DNA of 64,000 bases from Ursus arctos (Eukaryota > Chordata > Mammalia > Carnivora > Ursidae), in contig NW_026622874.1 of the NCBI RefSeq assembly GCF_023065955.2, positions 81,180,917-81,244,916 on the forward strand. The letters run 5' to 3'. Below the pieces are notes generated by a model. It saw nothing but the letters and a program-made list of their open reading frames with translations. It did not search any database and had not been told where the DNA came from. Below are positions 12,501 to 26,300 of the stretch, piece after piece. Each line of letters opens with the position of its first letter. The stretch's first letter is position 1. The translations under genes and the position numbers were made by a program.

Positions 12501-15500
12501 TCATGGGCCCCAACTTCCTTGCCACTTTGACTCAGTGGTGAAGACCTTTTTGTTTTTTAAAGATTTTATTTATTCATTTGGGACAGAGAGAGAATGAGTA
12601 GGGGAGGAGAGACAGAGAGAGATGCAGACTCACCACTGAGCTGGGAGCCCAATGTGAGGCTTGATCCCAGGAGCCTGAGATCATGACCTGAGCAGAAGGC
12701 CAACCCTTAACCATCTGAGCCTTCAAGTGCCTTGGCGAAGACTTTTTTGAAAAAGAAAAAAAAAAAGACCATTTGAGAAAAAAGGCATTTACTTACTCTT
12801 TATGGAGTAAATATGGATTTGCTCTTTATTTTTGTTACTCTTTATGGATTTATTCTTTTTTTAAAATAATTTTTATTTTGTTATATTAGTCACCATACAG
12901 TACATCCCCAGTTTTTGATGCAATGTTCAATGATTCATTATTTGCGTATAACACAGTGCATCATGCAATATGTGCCCTCCTTAATACCCATCACCAGCCT
13001 ATCCCATTCCCCCACCACCCTCCCCTCTGAGGCCCTTAGTTTGTTTCCCAGAGTCCACAGTCTCTCGTGGTTCATTCCCCCTTCTGTTTACCCTCGTCAT
13101 CATTCTTCCCTTCCTCCTCCTACCGATCTTCATGCTATTTCTTATGTTACATAAATGAGTGAAACCATATGATAATTGTCTTTCTCTGCTTGACTTATTT
13201 CACTTAGCATAATCTCCTCCAGTCCTGTCCAAGTTGCTGGAAGTGTTGTGTAATCGTTCTTTCTGATGGCTGAGTAATATTCCATTGTATATATGGACCA
13301 CATCTTCTTAATCCAGTTATCTGTTGAGGGGCATCTCGGCTCCTTCCACAATTTACCTATTGTGGACAATGCTGCTATGAACATTGGGGTGCATATGGCC
13401 CTTCTCTTCACTACATCTATATCTTTGGGGAAAACACCCAGTAGTGCAATTGCTGGATCATAGGGTAGCTCGATTTTTAACTTTTTAAGGGACCTCCACA
13501 CTGTTTTCCAAAGTGGCTGTACCAACGTGCATTCCCACCAACAGTCTAGGAGGGATCCCCTTTCTCCACATCCTCTCCAACATTTGTTGTTTCCTGCCTT
13601 GTCAATTTTTGCCATTATAACTGGTTTCAGGTGGTATCTCAAGGTCGTTTTGATTTGAATTTCCCTGATGGCTAATGATTTCCAACATTTTTTCATGTGT
13701 CTGTTAGCCATTTGTATGTCTTCATTGGAAAAGTGTCTGTTCGTATCTTCTGCCCATTTTTTGATTTGATTATTTGTTTCACGTGTATTGAGTTTGAGAA
13801 GTTCTTTGTAGATCTTGGATACCAGTCTTTTATCTGTAGTGTCATTTGCAAGTATCTTCTCCCATTCTGTGGGCTGCCTCTTAGTTTTTTTTGACTGTTT
13901 CCTTGGCTGTGCAGAAGCTGTTTATCTTGATGAAGTCCACAGTTCATTTTATCTTTTGTTTCTCTTGCCTTTGGAGATGTGTCATGAAAAAGGTTGCTGT
14001 GGCCGATGTCGTAGAGGTTGCTGCCTATGCTCTCCTCTAGGATTTTGATGGATTCCTGTCTCACATCAAGGTCTTTCATCCATTTGGAGTTTATCTTTGT
14101 GTATGATGTGAGAGAGTGGTCAAGTTTCATTCTTTTGCATGTAGCTGTCCAATTTTCCCAGCACCATTTATTGAAGAGACTGTCTTTTTTCCACTGGATG
14201 TTTTTTCCTGCTTTGTCAAAGATTAGTTGCCCCTAAAGTCGAGGGTCCATTTCTGGGTTCTCTATTCTGTTCCATCGGTCTATGTATCGGTTTTTGTGCC
14301 GGTACCATGCTGTCCTGGTGATCACAGGTTTGTAGTACAGCTCGAAATCCGGCAACGTGATGCCCCCAGCTTTGTTTTTCCTTTTCAACAATTCTTGGCG
14401 ATTCGTGGCCTTTTCTGGTTCCACACAAATTTAAGGGCTGTTTGTTCCAGTTCTTTGAAAAATGTCATTGGTATTTTGATTGGGATGGCATAGAAAGTGT
14501 AGATTGCTCTGGGTAGCATAGACATTTTAACTATGTTTATTCTTCCGATCCATAAGCATGGAATATTTTTCCATCTTTTTGTGTCTTCTTCAATGTCTTT
14601 CAAGAGTGATCTGTAGTTTCTGGAATATAGATCCTTTATGTCTCTGGTTAGGTTAATTCCGAGATAACATATGATTTTTGGTGCTATTGTACATGGAATC
14701 GATTCCCGAATTTCTCTTTCATCAGTCTCATTGTTTGGGTATAGAAATGCAACTGATTTCTGAGCATTGATTTTGTATCCCGCCACAGTACTGAATTGCT
14801 CTATAACTTCTAGTAGTTTGGGGGTGGATTCTTTTGGGTTTTCTCTATAAAGTATCATATCATCTGTGAAGACAGACAGTTTGTCTTCTTCTTTGCTGAT
14901 TTGGATACTTTCTATCCCTTTTTGTTGTCCGATTGCTGTTGCAAGGACTTCTAGTACTATGTTGAATAATAGTGGCGAGAGTGGGCATCCTTGTCGTGTT
15001 CCTGATCTTAAGGGAAAGGCTTCCAGCTTTTCCCCGTTAAGAATGATATTTGCTGTAGGCTTTTCATAGATGGTTTTTATGAGATTGAGGAATGTACTCT
15101 CTATCCCTACACTCTGAAGGATTTTAATCAAAAAGGATGCTGTATTTTGTCAAATGCTTTTTCTGTATCAATTGAGAGGATCATATGGTTCTTGACTCCT
15201 TTCTTGTTGATATGATCTTTCACACTGATCGATTTGCGTATGTTGAACCACCCTTGCATCCCTGGGATTAATCCCACTTGGTCATGATGGATAATCCTTT
15301 TAATGTACTCTTGGATCCTATTAGCTATGATTTCGTTGAGAATATTGGTGTCCATATTCATCAGGGATATCGGTCTGTAATTCTTTTTGATGGGGTCTTT
15401 GCCTGGTTTGGGGATCAAGGTAATACTGGGCTCATAGAATGAGTTTGGTAGTTTTCCTTCTGTTTCTATTTTTTGAAACAGCTTCAGGAGAATAGGTATT

Positions 15501-18500
15501 ATTTCTTCTTTGAATGTTTGGCAGAATTCCCTGGGGAATCTGTCTGGCCCTGGACTCTTGTTTTTGGGGAGGTTTTTGATCACTGCTTCAATCTCTTCAT
15601 AATTAATTGGTCTGTTTAAATAATCAATTTCTTCCTGTTTCAGTCTTGGTAGTTTATAGGTTTCCAGGAAGGCATCCATTTCTTCCAGGTTGTTTAATTT
15701 ATTGGCATAAAGCTGTTGATAAAAGTTTCTAATGATCCTTCCTATTTCATTGGTGTTGGTCGTTATCTCTCCCCTTTCATTCCTAATTTTATTAATTTGG
15801 GTCCTTTCTCTATTCTTTTGAATAAGTCTTGCCAGTAGCTTATCTACTTTATTTATTCTTTCAAAGAACCAGCTTCTATTTCTGTTGATCTGCTCGACTG
15901 TGCTCCTGGTTTCTAATTCACTGATCTCTGCTCTAATCTTGATCACGTGCCTTCTGGTGGGTGGGTTAGGCCTGTTCTTCTGTTCCAGCTCCAGCTTCTT
16001 GAGGTGAGAATATAAAAACTGCATTCTAGATTTTACTCTTCTTTTGAGTGAGGCTTGGATGGCTCTGTATTTTCCCCTTAGGACTGCCTTTGCAGTGTCC
16101 CATAGGTTTTGGACCAATGTGTTTTCATTTTCATTGGTTTCCAAAAATTGTTTAATCTTCCTTCTTAATTCCCTGGTTTACCCAATCATTCTTGAGCAGG
16201 ATGGTTCTTAGTTTCCAAGTGTTTGAGTTTCTTCCAAATTTTTCCTTGTGATTGAGTTCCAGTTTCAAAGCATGTGGTCTGAGAATATGCAGGGAATAAT
16301 CTCAGTCTGTTGCTTTTGGTTGAGACCTGTTTTGGGACCCAGTATATGGTCTATTCTGGAGAAAGTTCTATGTGCATTCGAAAAGAATGAGTATTCTGTT
16401 GTTCTGGGGTGTATTGTTCTATATATATCTATGAGGTCCATCTGGTCCAGTATGTCATTCAAAGCTCTTGTTTCTTTGTTGATTTTCTGCTTAGGTGATC
16501 TGTCTATTTCTGAGAGTGGAGTGTTGAGGTCCCCTACTACTAATGTATTTTCATCTATATGTCTCTCTCTCTTTTTTTAAGATTTTATTTATTTATTTGA
16601 CAGAGAGAGACAGCCAGCGAGAGAGGGAACACAAGCAGGGGGAGTGGGAGAGGAAGAAGCAGGCTCCCAGCAGAGAAGCCCGACGTGGGGCTTGATCCCA
16701 GGACTCTGGGATCACACCCTGAGCTGAAGGCAAATGTTTAACGACTGAGCCACCCAGGCGCCCCTCATCTATATGTCTCTTTATTCTGGTTAAGAGTTGG
16801 CTTCTGTATCTAGCTGTTTCCCTGTTGGGGGCATAGATATTTATAATTGTCATATCCACTTGTTGGATACATCCTTTAAGAATAATATAGTGTCCTTTTG
16901 TATCTGTAACAACTATCTTTAGCTTAAAGTCCAATCTGTCTGATATGAGAATTGCTACCCCAGCTTTCTTTTGAGGTCCATTGGCATGAAAAATGGTTTT
17001 CCATCCCTTCACTTTCAGTCTAGATATATTTTTAGGTTCAAAATGAGTCTCTTACAGACAGAAAATGGATGGGTCATGTCTTTTTATCCAATCTGCAACC
17101 CTGTGGCATATTATGGGAGCATTTAGGCCATTCACATTGGAAGTGATTATTGAGAGATATAATTTTAATGATGTCATGTTACCTGTGAAGTCTTTGTTTC
17201 TATAGATTGTAAATTTCTTTTCTGTATCACTCTTGGGTCTTTTACTTTTATAGAACCCCCCTTAATATCTCATGTAGGGCTGGTTAGGTGGTTACGAATT
17301 CCTTCAGTTTCTGCCAATCCTGGAAGGTCCTTATCTCTCCATCAATTCTGAATGACAGCCTTGCTGGATAAAGGATCCTTGGCTGCATGTTCTTCTCAGT
17401 TAGAGCTTTGAAAATACCCTGCCAACCCTTCCTAGCCTGTGAGGTTTCTGTAGACAGGTCTGACATTATTCTGATATTTTTCCCTCTGTATGTAAGGATT
17501 TTCTTCCCCCTGGCCGCTTTCAAGACTGTATCCTTGGATCTAATATTTGCAAATTACACTATGATGTGACGTGGTGTAGGTCTGTTCTCATTGATCTTGG
17601 GAGGGGTCCTCTCTGCCTCTTGGACTCGAATGTTTGTTTCCTTTGCCAGATTAGGGAAGTTCTTAGCTACAATTTGTTCAAATATATCTTCTAGACCTCT
17701 CTCTTTCTCTACCCCCTTGGGGATGCTGATGATTCTGACATTGGAACATTTCATTGAGTCAGTAATCTCCCATAATCTACATTCTTGAGATTGGATTTTT
17801 TTGAGCAAAGTTTCTGTTTTAACTTTCTCTTCCACCATCCCATCCTCCAATTCACTAATTTCTCCTTCTGCCTCATTTACCCTGGCCGTCAGAGCATCTA
17901 GTTTAGATTGCATTTGATTCATAGCATTTTAAATTTCTGCCAGATTCGCTCTCATTTCTGCCCTTAGAGATTCTATATTCTCGTTAATATTTTTTTCAAG
18001 CCTACATATCATCCTGACCATTGTTACTCTGCACTCCATTTCTGACAATTTGGTTATATCCATATCCATCAGTTCTATGGCAGAGGCCACAGACTCATTA
18101 TCTTTTCTTTGCTGGGGGGATTTCTCCTCCTCGTCATTCTGATGAGGAGAGGTTGCGGGGCTGCCCAGAGCCCAAATTATTGACCAGGACCCAGGCAGTG
18201 TGCACTTGTTTTATAGGGACCTTAGGGATGTGGGCTTCTTGATTTTTCAGCCTCCCTTCTGGGGGGAGGGGCCTGCCGCGCTGATACTCAGGCAACCCTT
18301 TTTGGGTAGAGTCGCTCTGTCCCCTGCAAGGGGGGATGGGGATGGGCACAATGTGAGCTGTTATTTCCGGGCTTTTTCTCTGGCGGCTTTTGCTGGCGGT
18401 TTTCTGTGCCTCTTCTGAGAGTCAGAGCAGCAGTGGCCGTATCCTAGCCTCTGTCTCAGAACAGAGACATCTCAGTCCGCTCTCCACTGAGCTCTCTTGG

Positions 18501-20341
18501 CCAGTTTAACTCTGTTTCTGTCAGTGCTGCTAAAAACCCTGCAGCATCCCGGGTTGTGCACTCCACAGCTGCTGTCCCAGCCCTCACTTCCAGGTCTGGC
18601 ACGTCTCTGTCCTTTGTGCTTCTAACACCACCAGCCGTCCCCGGTTCCCGCGCATGCTCCCAAACTCCCTGTTTTAGTGTGGTTCGCGTGTGCTCCGGAG
18701 CACCGGTTTTCAGTCTGGTCGCACACACTCTCCCAAGCTCCTGGTATCAGTCCAGTTCCAGTGAGCACTCCGGAGGTCCGGTTTTCGGTTTGGACGTGCG
18801 CGTGCTCCCCAACTCCTGGTTTTAGTGCGGTTCCAGTGAGTGCTCCAGAGCTCTGGTTTTCAGTCTGGTGGCACACATATTCCCGGGCTCACAGTCTCAG
18901 TCTGCTATCTTGTGAGTGCACACCGCTCCCGTGAGTCCGGCTGCTCCACAGTGCAAGTGGCTACTGCTTCCCGGCACCCGAGCACATCGGCTCCCTCCCC
19001 CTTCTGTTTATCTTTCGATATCTGTGTGCGGATTCACGGCTCCCTGCTTCGTACCTCAGTATTCCGCGCTGGAGATGTTCATTTGTAGAGATCCAGATGT
19101 ATCTTCCTGCATCTCAGGCTGATTCCGTGGATTTTCAGGATGGTCTGGTAGATATCAAGCTCGACTCAGGGGACCAGCTGAGAAAGGGGTCACCTACTCC
19201 TCCGCCACCTTTTCTCCTCCTTGCAGAAAGTGGTCGCTTTTCTGTTCATAGAGTTTCTGCTACTCTTTTCTTTGTTCTCCAGTTGCATTCATTGATATTC
19301 AGAATGGTTTGGTAGCTCTCTAGCTGAATTCCCGGGACCAGATGAACTTTAGGTTTCCTGCTCCTCCGCCATCTTGGAACCCTAATCTGGATTTACTCTT
19401 TATTTTTGTTTTATTTGTAGTCTACCATACTACATTCGTCAATGAAATTCGTGCATTTTACTCCTCTAATGTTATCAGTATAGTGCCACAGCTTTACTGC
19501 TCAATATGCCTTTTTTTTCCTTTGCTTGTGATTATACAGTTAATCTACTGCATTTCTTCTCTTAAATATTTACATAATAGCCAGTCACACATGCTAGGTC
19601 TCATCTGTACACAAACATTGAACCATCAGTCTGCGGCCTGAGAAAAGAATGCATGCTCTGCCTGTTGAGGGTTTATTGATATCACCCACCCAAGGCTTTT
19701 CTCACTTAGATTTTTAATCTTTGAAGAAAAGTTGATTTTGCTGGATGTGTATTGAGCACCCCAGTTTCAGTGTTGATTTCCAGCCAGTTGTACCCCGACC
19801 TATCCACTGTTGATTGATTACTTATGGAACACTGGATCCAGGGTCTTCGAGTGTGTCCCGCAAGAGTCAGGTGGCTGGTATCTCTCTTAGCAAAGGAGTT
19901 GCTTGAGTCATGTGGGAAATCCTCTATTCTGATTGGGAAAGTGTAAGATGGGGAGGAAGGCATAGAGGGTATACAAACCACAATAAACCTCCATCCTTTG
20001 TCAGATCCAGAATCTAGACCAGTTCCCAGGATGAACAGCAGCACCAGCCCTAAAAAGGACTCAGAGATGGCTACGGTAAACACTATGGGCATTTTCCGTT
20101 GTGTCCGTTTCTGGATGTTATTCCTGTGTGAACAGCACCTGGTCCTGGCCTTGTGGCTGTTGGGTGTGTCCTGTGATCTGTCTGAGGTTTTGCTCCCCTT
20201 TGAGAATGCCAAGTGTTCATGCAGGAGCTTACGGGCATCTCTGTTTCCAGATCATCACCTTAGACAGGGACTCCTGAAGCCCCAGGCCCTTAGAGTTGAA
20301 GGACAGGAGAGCATTCCCCTCTTCTATGTGTCGGTGTGTGT

Positions 20342-20383
<42 letters not shown>

Positions 20384-23300
20384 AACTCAAGGAGGGTGAC
20401 ACCTCACTCCACACTGAAGTTGGCCAGTCTGGCTGACTCCTTGCAGTTTGCTTTCCCGTGGGAGTGGTAGCATTGTTGGTTCGGGACAGGAGACTAACCT
20501 GGGAGAGTGTCTGCACTAATCCTCACTGGAAAATGGGAAAAGCCATCCCTGCCTCACACTTTGTGCCCCGTGCTCTGGGCAGTTCTGATGCTGGTAGAGA
20601 AGGTGAGTTGTGACCTCATGTGCATTCCATATGTGTGAGTAAAGATGCAACCCAGAATCCCTCCAGTTGTGCCCTGGGTGAGAGGACGGATAGCTCTGCC
20701 AGGCGCCCGGTGTGTAGTAGAAAACACCCCTGGAGCAGCAGCCACGAAGAGGGAATCCCGGTGACTCCCTGCAGGGCCCACACCTCACACACGTTTCAGT
20801 TGTGCTCCTGTGAGCGGATTCTGATGTGGTTTGGTGGCTGTGAGGCTAATAGCGTCTCTCCTGATCCATCCTGAGAGTGTCACACCAGCTCCTTAGACAC
20901 GCTGGTTCACATCTGGGGATGTCGACTCGGCCGCTCAGTGGTTCTCGGCACCAGGGATGATGCATTTGCTCTGTGCCTGAGCCAAGGAGCATCTGAATGT
21001 CAGTGACGCAGACCCACGGAGCTGGGTCTCACTAACTCACCGGGATGGTGCTCTTCTCAGAAAGCACTTTTCCAAGTCCGCTGCAGGACTCCAGACATTT
21101 CTGTCTCCTCAGTGGAGTCTGAGGCCATGACAGCACTTGTGGAGAGTAGAAGACCCCTTTGTCAGGGAGAGAAGCATGGCAGGGTCAGGTGGGGGCTGGT
21201 AGGCTGCCAGTTGACCCTCGAATGACTGTGCTTCCATTGTGGATACTGGGCTTCCCATTGCCTCTCATTTTGTCTGTTCTCAATGTACAGAAGAAGATGC
21301 TGTGGTTGTCATGGCAGGTGAAGTGTGGTCCTGAACATAGATGCCGGCCCATCTGGCATAGACATTTTTATTAGTTTAGTATTAACTCTGTCAATACTTT
21401 GGGGCAGACTCCTTGCCTCTCTAGATTTGCAGGCATATATTACATGTGGTAACAGTAGTTTATCCCCACGGCATCTGTTCACTACAGGCTGTAGGTGGGA
21501 CGCAGGAGACGGGTAACCTCTGGCACTGATGTTACTGTCTTGGAACTTGGTGGTGGGGAAGGTTTCAGGGAATGACACCTGTTTCTTTGGTTTTCAGCTT
21601 TCATTAGTGTTGCTACCTTTCTCTCTCATGTCAGCCTATGGTTTATTTTTTGTGTGTAGGTCTATATGGATGCACCGGGGCTTCATCATTTCCCAGGACC
21701 TCCCTGTGGGCCTTACCCCAAGGACCCTACCTTATTACCGTTCCTGTACTATGGGCCACATTCACCGCCTCCACCCTGCTGGCCTCATGGACCTCACCAA
21801 CCACCTCCACTGCCCACATTTGGTAAGGTGATCTGAACAGTAGGACTTGGCCTGCAAAGCATATCCATCTTTCTCCACGAGGAAACTTTGGAGAAGATGT
21901 AGAGGTGGGGCCCTAGGGCTTTGCGTTGCAAGGGTTCACCTGGCTAAAGACATACCAAGATTCATTAGTTTCTACACTGTTACTACCCCGTGGGGCATGT
22001 CATTTTCTCATTTTGATCTGGGTAGCAGGTGTTTCTTGTAGAGAGAGACAGACATTTTACAGAAAGTCAGACATAACATTCTTCAGCCAGACCATTTCCA
22101 GCGACTACATTTTGGGCTGTTGAGGATTGAGGCACACCGCTCACTTCATTTGTAGCCGGTTTTCCCAGAGCAGCCTACTGCTATTTCCTTAGCTATGAAA
22201 ACACCTGAAGCAAGGTGGGGGGACAGTGGTCCCTTCCTCGAGGGGGAGGGGCAGGTGTCCCCCTTGTCGTCAGGGGTCAGCAGAGACATGTGGGAATGCT
22301 CTGTGTCTGAGAAGGGACCCAAAAGTGGGAGAGGGTGGGACATGGTGGGGGTAAGTTTGGAGGGTTGGTTGAATTCCGCACAGTCAATGCCGGTCTGAAT
22401 CCACTTCCATGCATTCTAGGGCTTTGGTCTGATGCTGAAGCTGGTGGGGCTCCCATGAGGAACAATGGCACCAAGCCCAATAGAGACCCGGGGATGGGCA
22501 AGGTAATTACTGTGGCCTTTTCCAGTTGTTCCAGAAACTTTTCCCTTTCTGAGCAGCACCCTGTCCTGGCCTTGTGTCTGTTGGGTGGATCCTCTAGTTT
22601 GTCTGTGGCGTTGTTCACCTCTCAAAATACAGGCAGTTCACGCAGGGACTGACAGGCTTCTCCGTTACAGATCATCACCTTCAGGGGCCCCTCCTGAAGC
22701 CACAGGTGGTTAGAGGTGAAGAATGGCAGGGCGCTCACCGTGTGTGCATGTGTGTGTATGTGTGTGTGCATGTGCATGTGTGTGCATGTGCATGTGTGTG
22801 CACACGTGTGTGTGTGCTCCCCTGCCCGCCTACAATGCATGTGGGGGGAAATAACTCAAGGAGGATGACGCCTCACTACACACTGAAGTCTCTGGCCAGC
22901 CTGACTCCCATTAGGGTACGTTCAGGTGCGATTGGTGTTGTGTTCATGTTAGGGTTAGATGACTAACCTGTGACAAGGTCTGTGGTCATCCTCACGACTG
23001 GAAACTAGGGGAAACTCTCTCTCCATTTTATATTCTCTGCTTTGCCATTTGGAATGTTCTTAGATTGGGCAAGTTTCATAAGTCATCCCTGTTTTACTTC
23101 TGCTGGTAAACATGCTGTACAGAATCCCTCTTCTTGGGGGGTTGGAAAAAGATGGCGAAGGAATAGGGGACCTTTTTTCAGCTGGTCTCCTGAATTGAGC
23201 TGGACATCTACCAGATCATCCTGAACACCCATGAAATCAGCCCGAGACATAGGAAGATACATCTGGATCTTTACAAACGAACATCTCCAGCACTGAGTAT

Positions 23301-26300
23301 TGAGGTACGAAGCGGGGAGCCATGAATCTGTGCACAGATATCGGAAGATAAATGGAAGGGGGAGGGAGCCACTCCACTCGGGCACCGGGAATTAGTAGCC
23401 ACCTGCACTGGTGAGCAGGCTGGACTCGTGGACTGGCACCCACAGGAAAGCAGACTGAGACCGTGAGCCTGGGAACGCGTGCACGACCAGACTGAAAACC
23501 AGAGCTCCAGAGTGCATACTCGAACTCGATGAAACCAGGAGCTTGAACTCGATGAAACCGGGAGCTCGGGAGCGCATGCACACAACCAGACTGAAAACTG
23601 GCGCTCTGGAGTGCACGAGAACCACACTGAAAAGGAAACTCGGGAGTGCGCTTGGGAACAGGGGTGGTGGCTGGCAGTGTTAAAAGCACAAAGGACAGAG
23701 ATGGGTCAGCCCTGGAACCGAGGGCTGGGAGAGTGGCTGTGGGGCGCACAACCTGGGATGCTGCGGGGGTTTTTAGCAGCACCGACAGAAACAGAATTAA
23801 AGTGGCCAGGAGAGCTCAGTGGAGGGCAGACTGTGATCTCTCTGTTCTGAGACAGAGGCTAGGATACGGCCACTGCTGCTCTGACTCTCAGAAGAGTCAC
23901 AGAAAACCACCAGGGAAAGCCACCAGAAAATAAAAGTCCAGAAATACCGGTTCACATTGTGCCCATCTCCATCCCCCCTCACAGGGGACAGAGTGACTCT
24001 ACCCAAAAAGGGTTGCCTGAATATCAGTGCGGCAGGCTCCTCCCCCCTGAAGGCAGGCTGAAAAATCAAGAAGCCCACATCCCTAAGGTCCCTATAAAAC
24101 AAGTGCACACTGTCTGGGTCCTAGTCAATAATTTGGGTTCTGTACATCCCTGCAACCTTTCCTCATCAGAATGACGAGGAAGAGAAATCCCCCCAGCAAA
24201 GAAAAGATAATGAGTCTGTGGCCTCTGCCATAGAACTGATGGATATGGATATAACCAAATTGTCAGAAATGGAGTGCAGAGTAACAATGGTCAAGATGAT
24301 GTGTAGGCTTGAAAAAAAATTAACGAAAATATTAACAAGAAATATAGAATCTCTAAGGGTGGAAATGAGAGCGAATCTGGCAGAAATTAAAAATGCTATG
24401 AATCAAATGCAGTCTAAACTAGATGCTCTGACGGCCAGGGTAAATGAGGCAGAAGAACGAATTAGTGAATTAGAAGATGGGATGGTGGAAGAGAAGGAAA
24501 AAATGGAAACTTGGCTCAAAAAAAATCCAATCTCAAGAATGTAAGTTACAGATTACTGACTTGATGAAATGTTCCAATGTCAGAATCATCAGCATCCCTG
24601 CGGGGGTGAAGAAAGAGAGAGGTCTAGAAGAGATATTTGAACAGATTGTAGCTGAAAACTTCCCTAATCTGGCAAAGGAAACAAACATTCGAGTCCAAGA
24701 GGCAGAGAGGACCCCTCCCAAGATCAATGAGAACAGAGCTACACCACGTCACATCATAGTGTAATTTGCAAATATTAGATTCAAGGATACAGTCTTGAAA
24801 GCGGCCAGGGAGAAGAAAATCCTTACGTACAGAGGGAGGATCATCAGAATAATGTCAGACCTGTCTACTGAAACCTGGCAGGCCATTAAAGGTTGGCAAG
24901 GTATTTCAGAGCTCTAACTGAGAAGAACATGCAGCCAAGGACCCTTTATCCAGCAAGGCTGTCATTCAGAATTGATGGAGAGAAAAAGACCTTCCAAGAC
25001 TGGCAGAAACTGAAAGACCAGCCCTACAAGAAATATTCAGGGAGGTTCTATAAAAGAAAAAAGACCCCAAGAGTGATACAGGAAAGAAATTTACAATCTA
25101 TCGATACAAAGATTTCACAGACAACATGACATCATTAAAATCATATCTCTCAGTAGTCACTCTCAATGTGAACGGCCTAAATGCTCCCATAAATGCCACA
25201 GGGTTACAGATTGGATGGAAAGACATGACCCATCTGTTTGCTGTCTGCAGGAGACTCATTTTGAACCTAGAGATACATCCAGACTGAAAGTGAAGGGATG
25301 GAAAACCATTTTTCATGCCAGTGGACCTCAGAGGAAAGCTGGAGTGGCAATTCTCTTATCAGACGGACTGGATTTTAAACTAAGGACTGTAGTTGGAGAT
25401 GCAGAGGGACACTGTATTATTCTTGAAGGATGTATCCAACAAGTGGATATGACGACTGTGGGTGTCTATGCCCCCAACAGGGGAGCAGCTAGATACACAA
25501 GCCAACTCTTAACCAGAATAAAGAGACATATAGATAATAATACGTTAATACTAGGGGACCTCAACACTCTGCCCTCAGCAATAGAGAGATCACCTAAGCA
25601 GAAAATCAACAAAGAAACAAGAGCTTTGAATGATATACTGGACTTTCATAGATAAATACAGAACACTACACCCCAGAACAACAGAATACTCATTCTTTTC
25701 GAATGCACATAGAACTTTCTCCAGAATAGACCATATACTGGGTCCCAAAACAGGTCTCAACCAAAAGCAACAGACTGAGATTATTCCCTGCATATTCTCA
25801 GACCACATGCTTTGAAACTGGAACTCAATCACAAGGAAAAATTTGGAAGAAACTCAAACACTTGGAAACTAAGAACCATCCTGCTCAAGAATGATTGGGT
25901 AAACCAGGGAATTAAGAAGGAAGATTAAACAATTTTTGGAAACCAATGAAAATGAAAACACATTGGTCCAAAACCTATGGGACACTGCAAAGGCAGTCCT
26001 AAGGGGAAAATACAGAGCCATCCAAGCCTCACTCAAAAGAAGAGTAAAATCTAGAATGCAGTTTTTATATTCTCACCTCAAGAAGCTGGAGCTGGAACAG
26101 AAGAACAGGCCTAACCCACCCACCAGAAGGCACGTGATCAAGATTAGAGCAGAGATCAGTGAATTAGAAACCAGGAGCACAGTCGAGCAGATCAACAGAA
26201 ATAGAAGCTGGTTCTTTGAAAGAATAAATAAAGTAGATAAGCTACTGGCAAGACTTATTCAAAAGAATAGAGAAAGGACCCAAATTAATAAAATTAGGAA

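Larger units (their letters stand above)
12855..19380 (-). mobile_element. Full-length-size L1 in the left copy (L1-A)
   Basis: The element runs on the - strand from a GGCGGAGGAG-type 5' UTR (near 19,370) through a broken ORF1 (about 17,150-18,160) and ORF2 (about 13,140-17,030) to the 3' UTR (TATTAGTCACCATACAGTAC in reverse). A SINEC is nested at 16,572-16,764. The right arm holds the empty site near 50,230. Similar TGGATTT-CTCTTTATTTTTG text lies just outside both ends and may be the target copy. It splits the intron between e13 and A1. Confidence 0.92.

Noticed and set aside
13142..16144. Large frames that could be read as cellular genes
   Set aside because: They are L1 ORF2 segments ([12 protein letters not shown] and [16 protein letters not shown] motifs) within L1-A.
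16572..16764. tRNA gene signal from the SINEC heads
   Set aside because: The A and B box-like text belongs to tRNA-derived SINEs with poly(A) tails and target duplications, not to functional tRNA genes.
20229..20516. Frames through the (TG)n tract
   Set aside because: His/Thr or Cys/Val repeats from a microsatellite, not a protein.
23271..23782. Overlapping frames in L1-B 5' UTR
   Set aside because: Degenerate short repeats of the L1 5' UTR; the same text occurs in L1-A in the opposite orientation.
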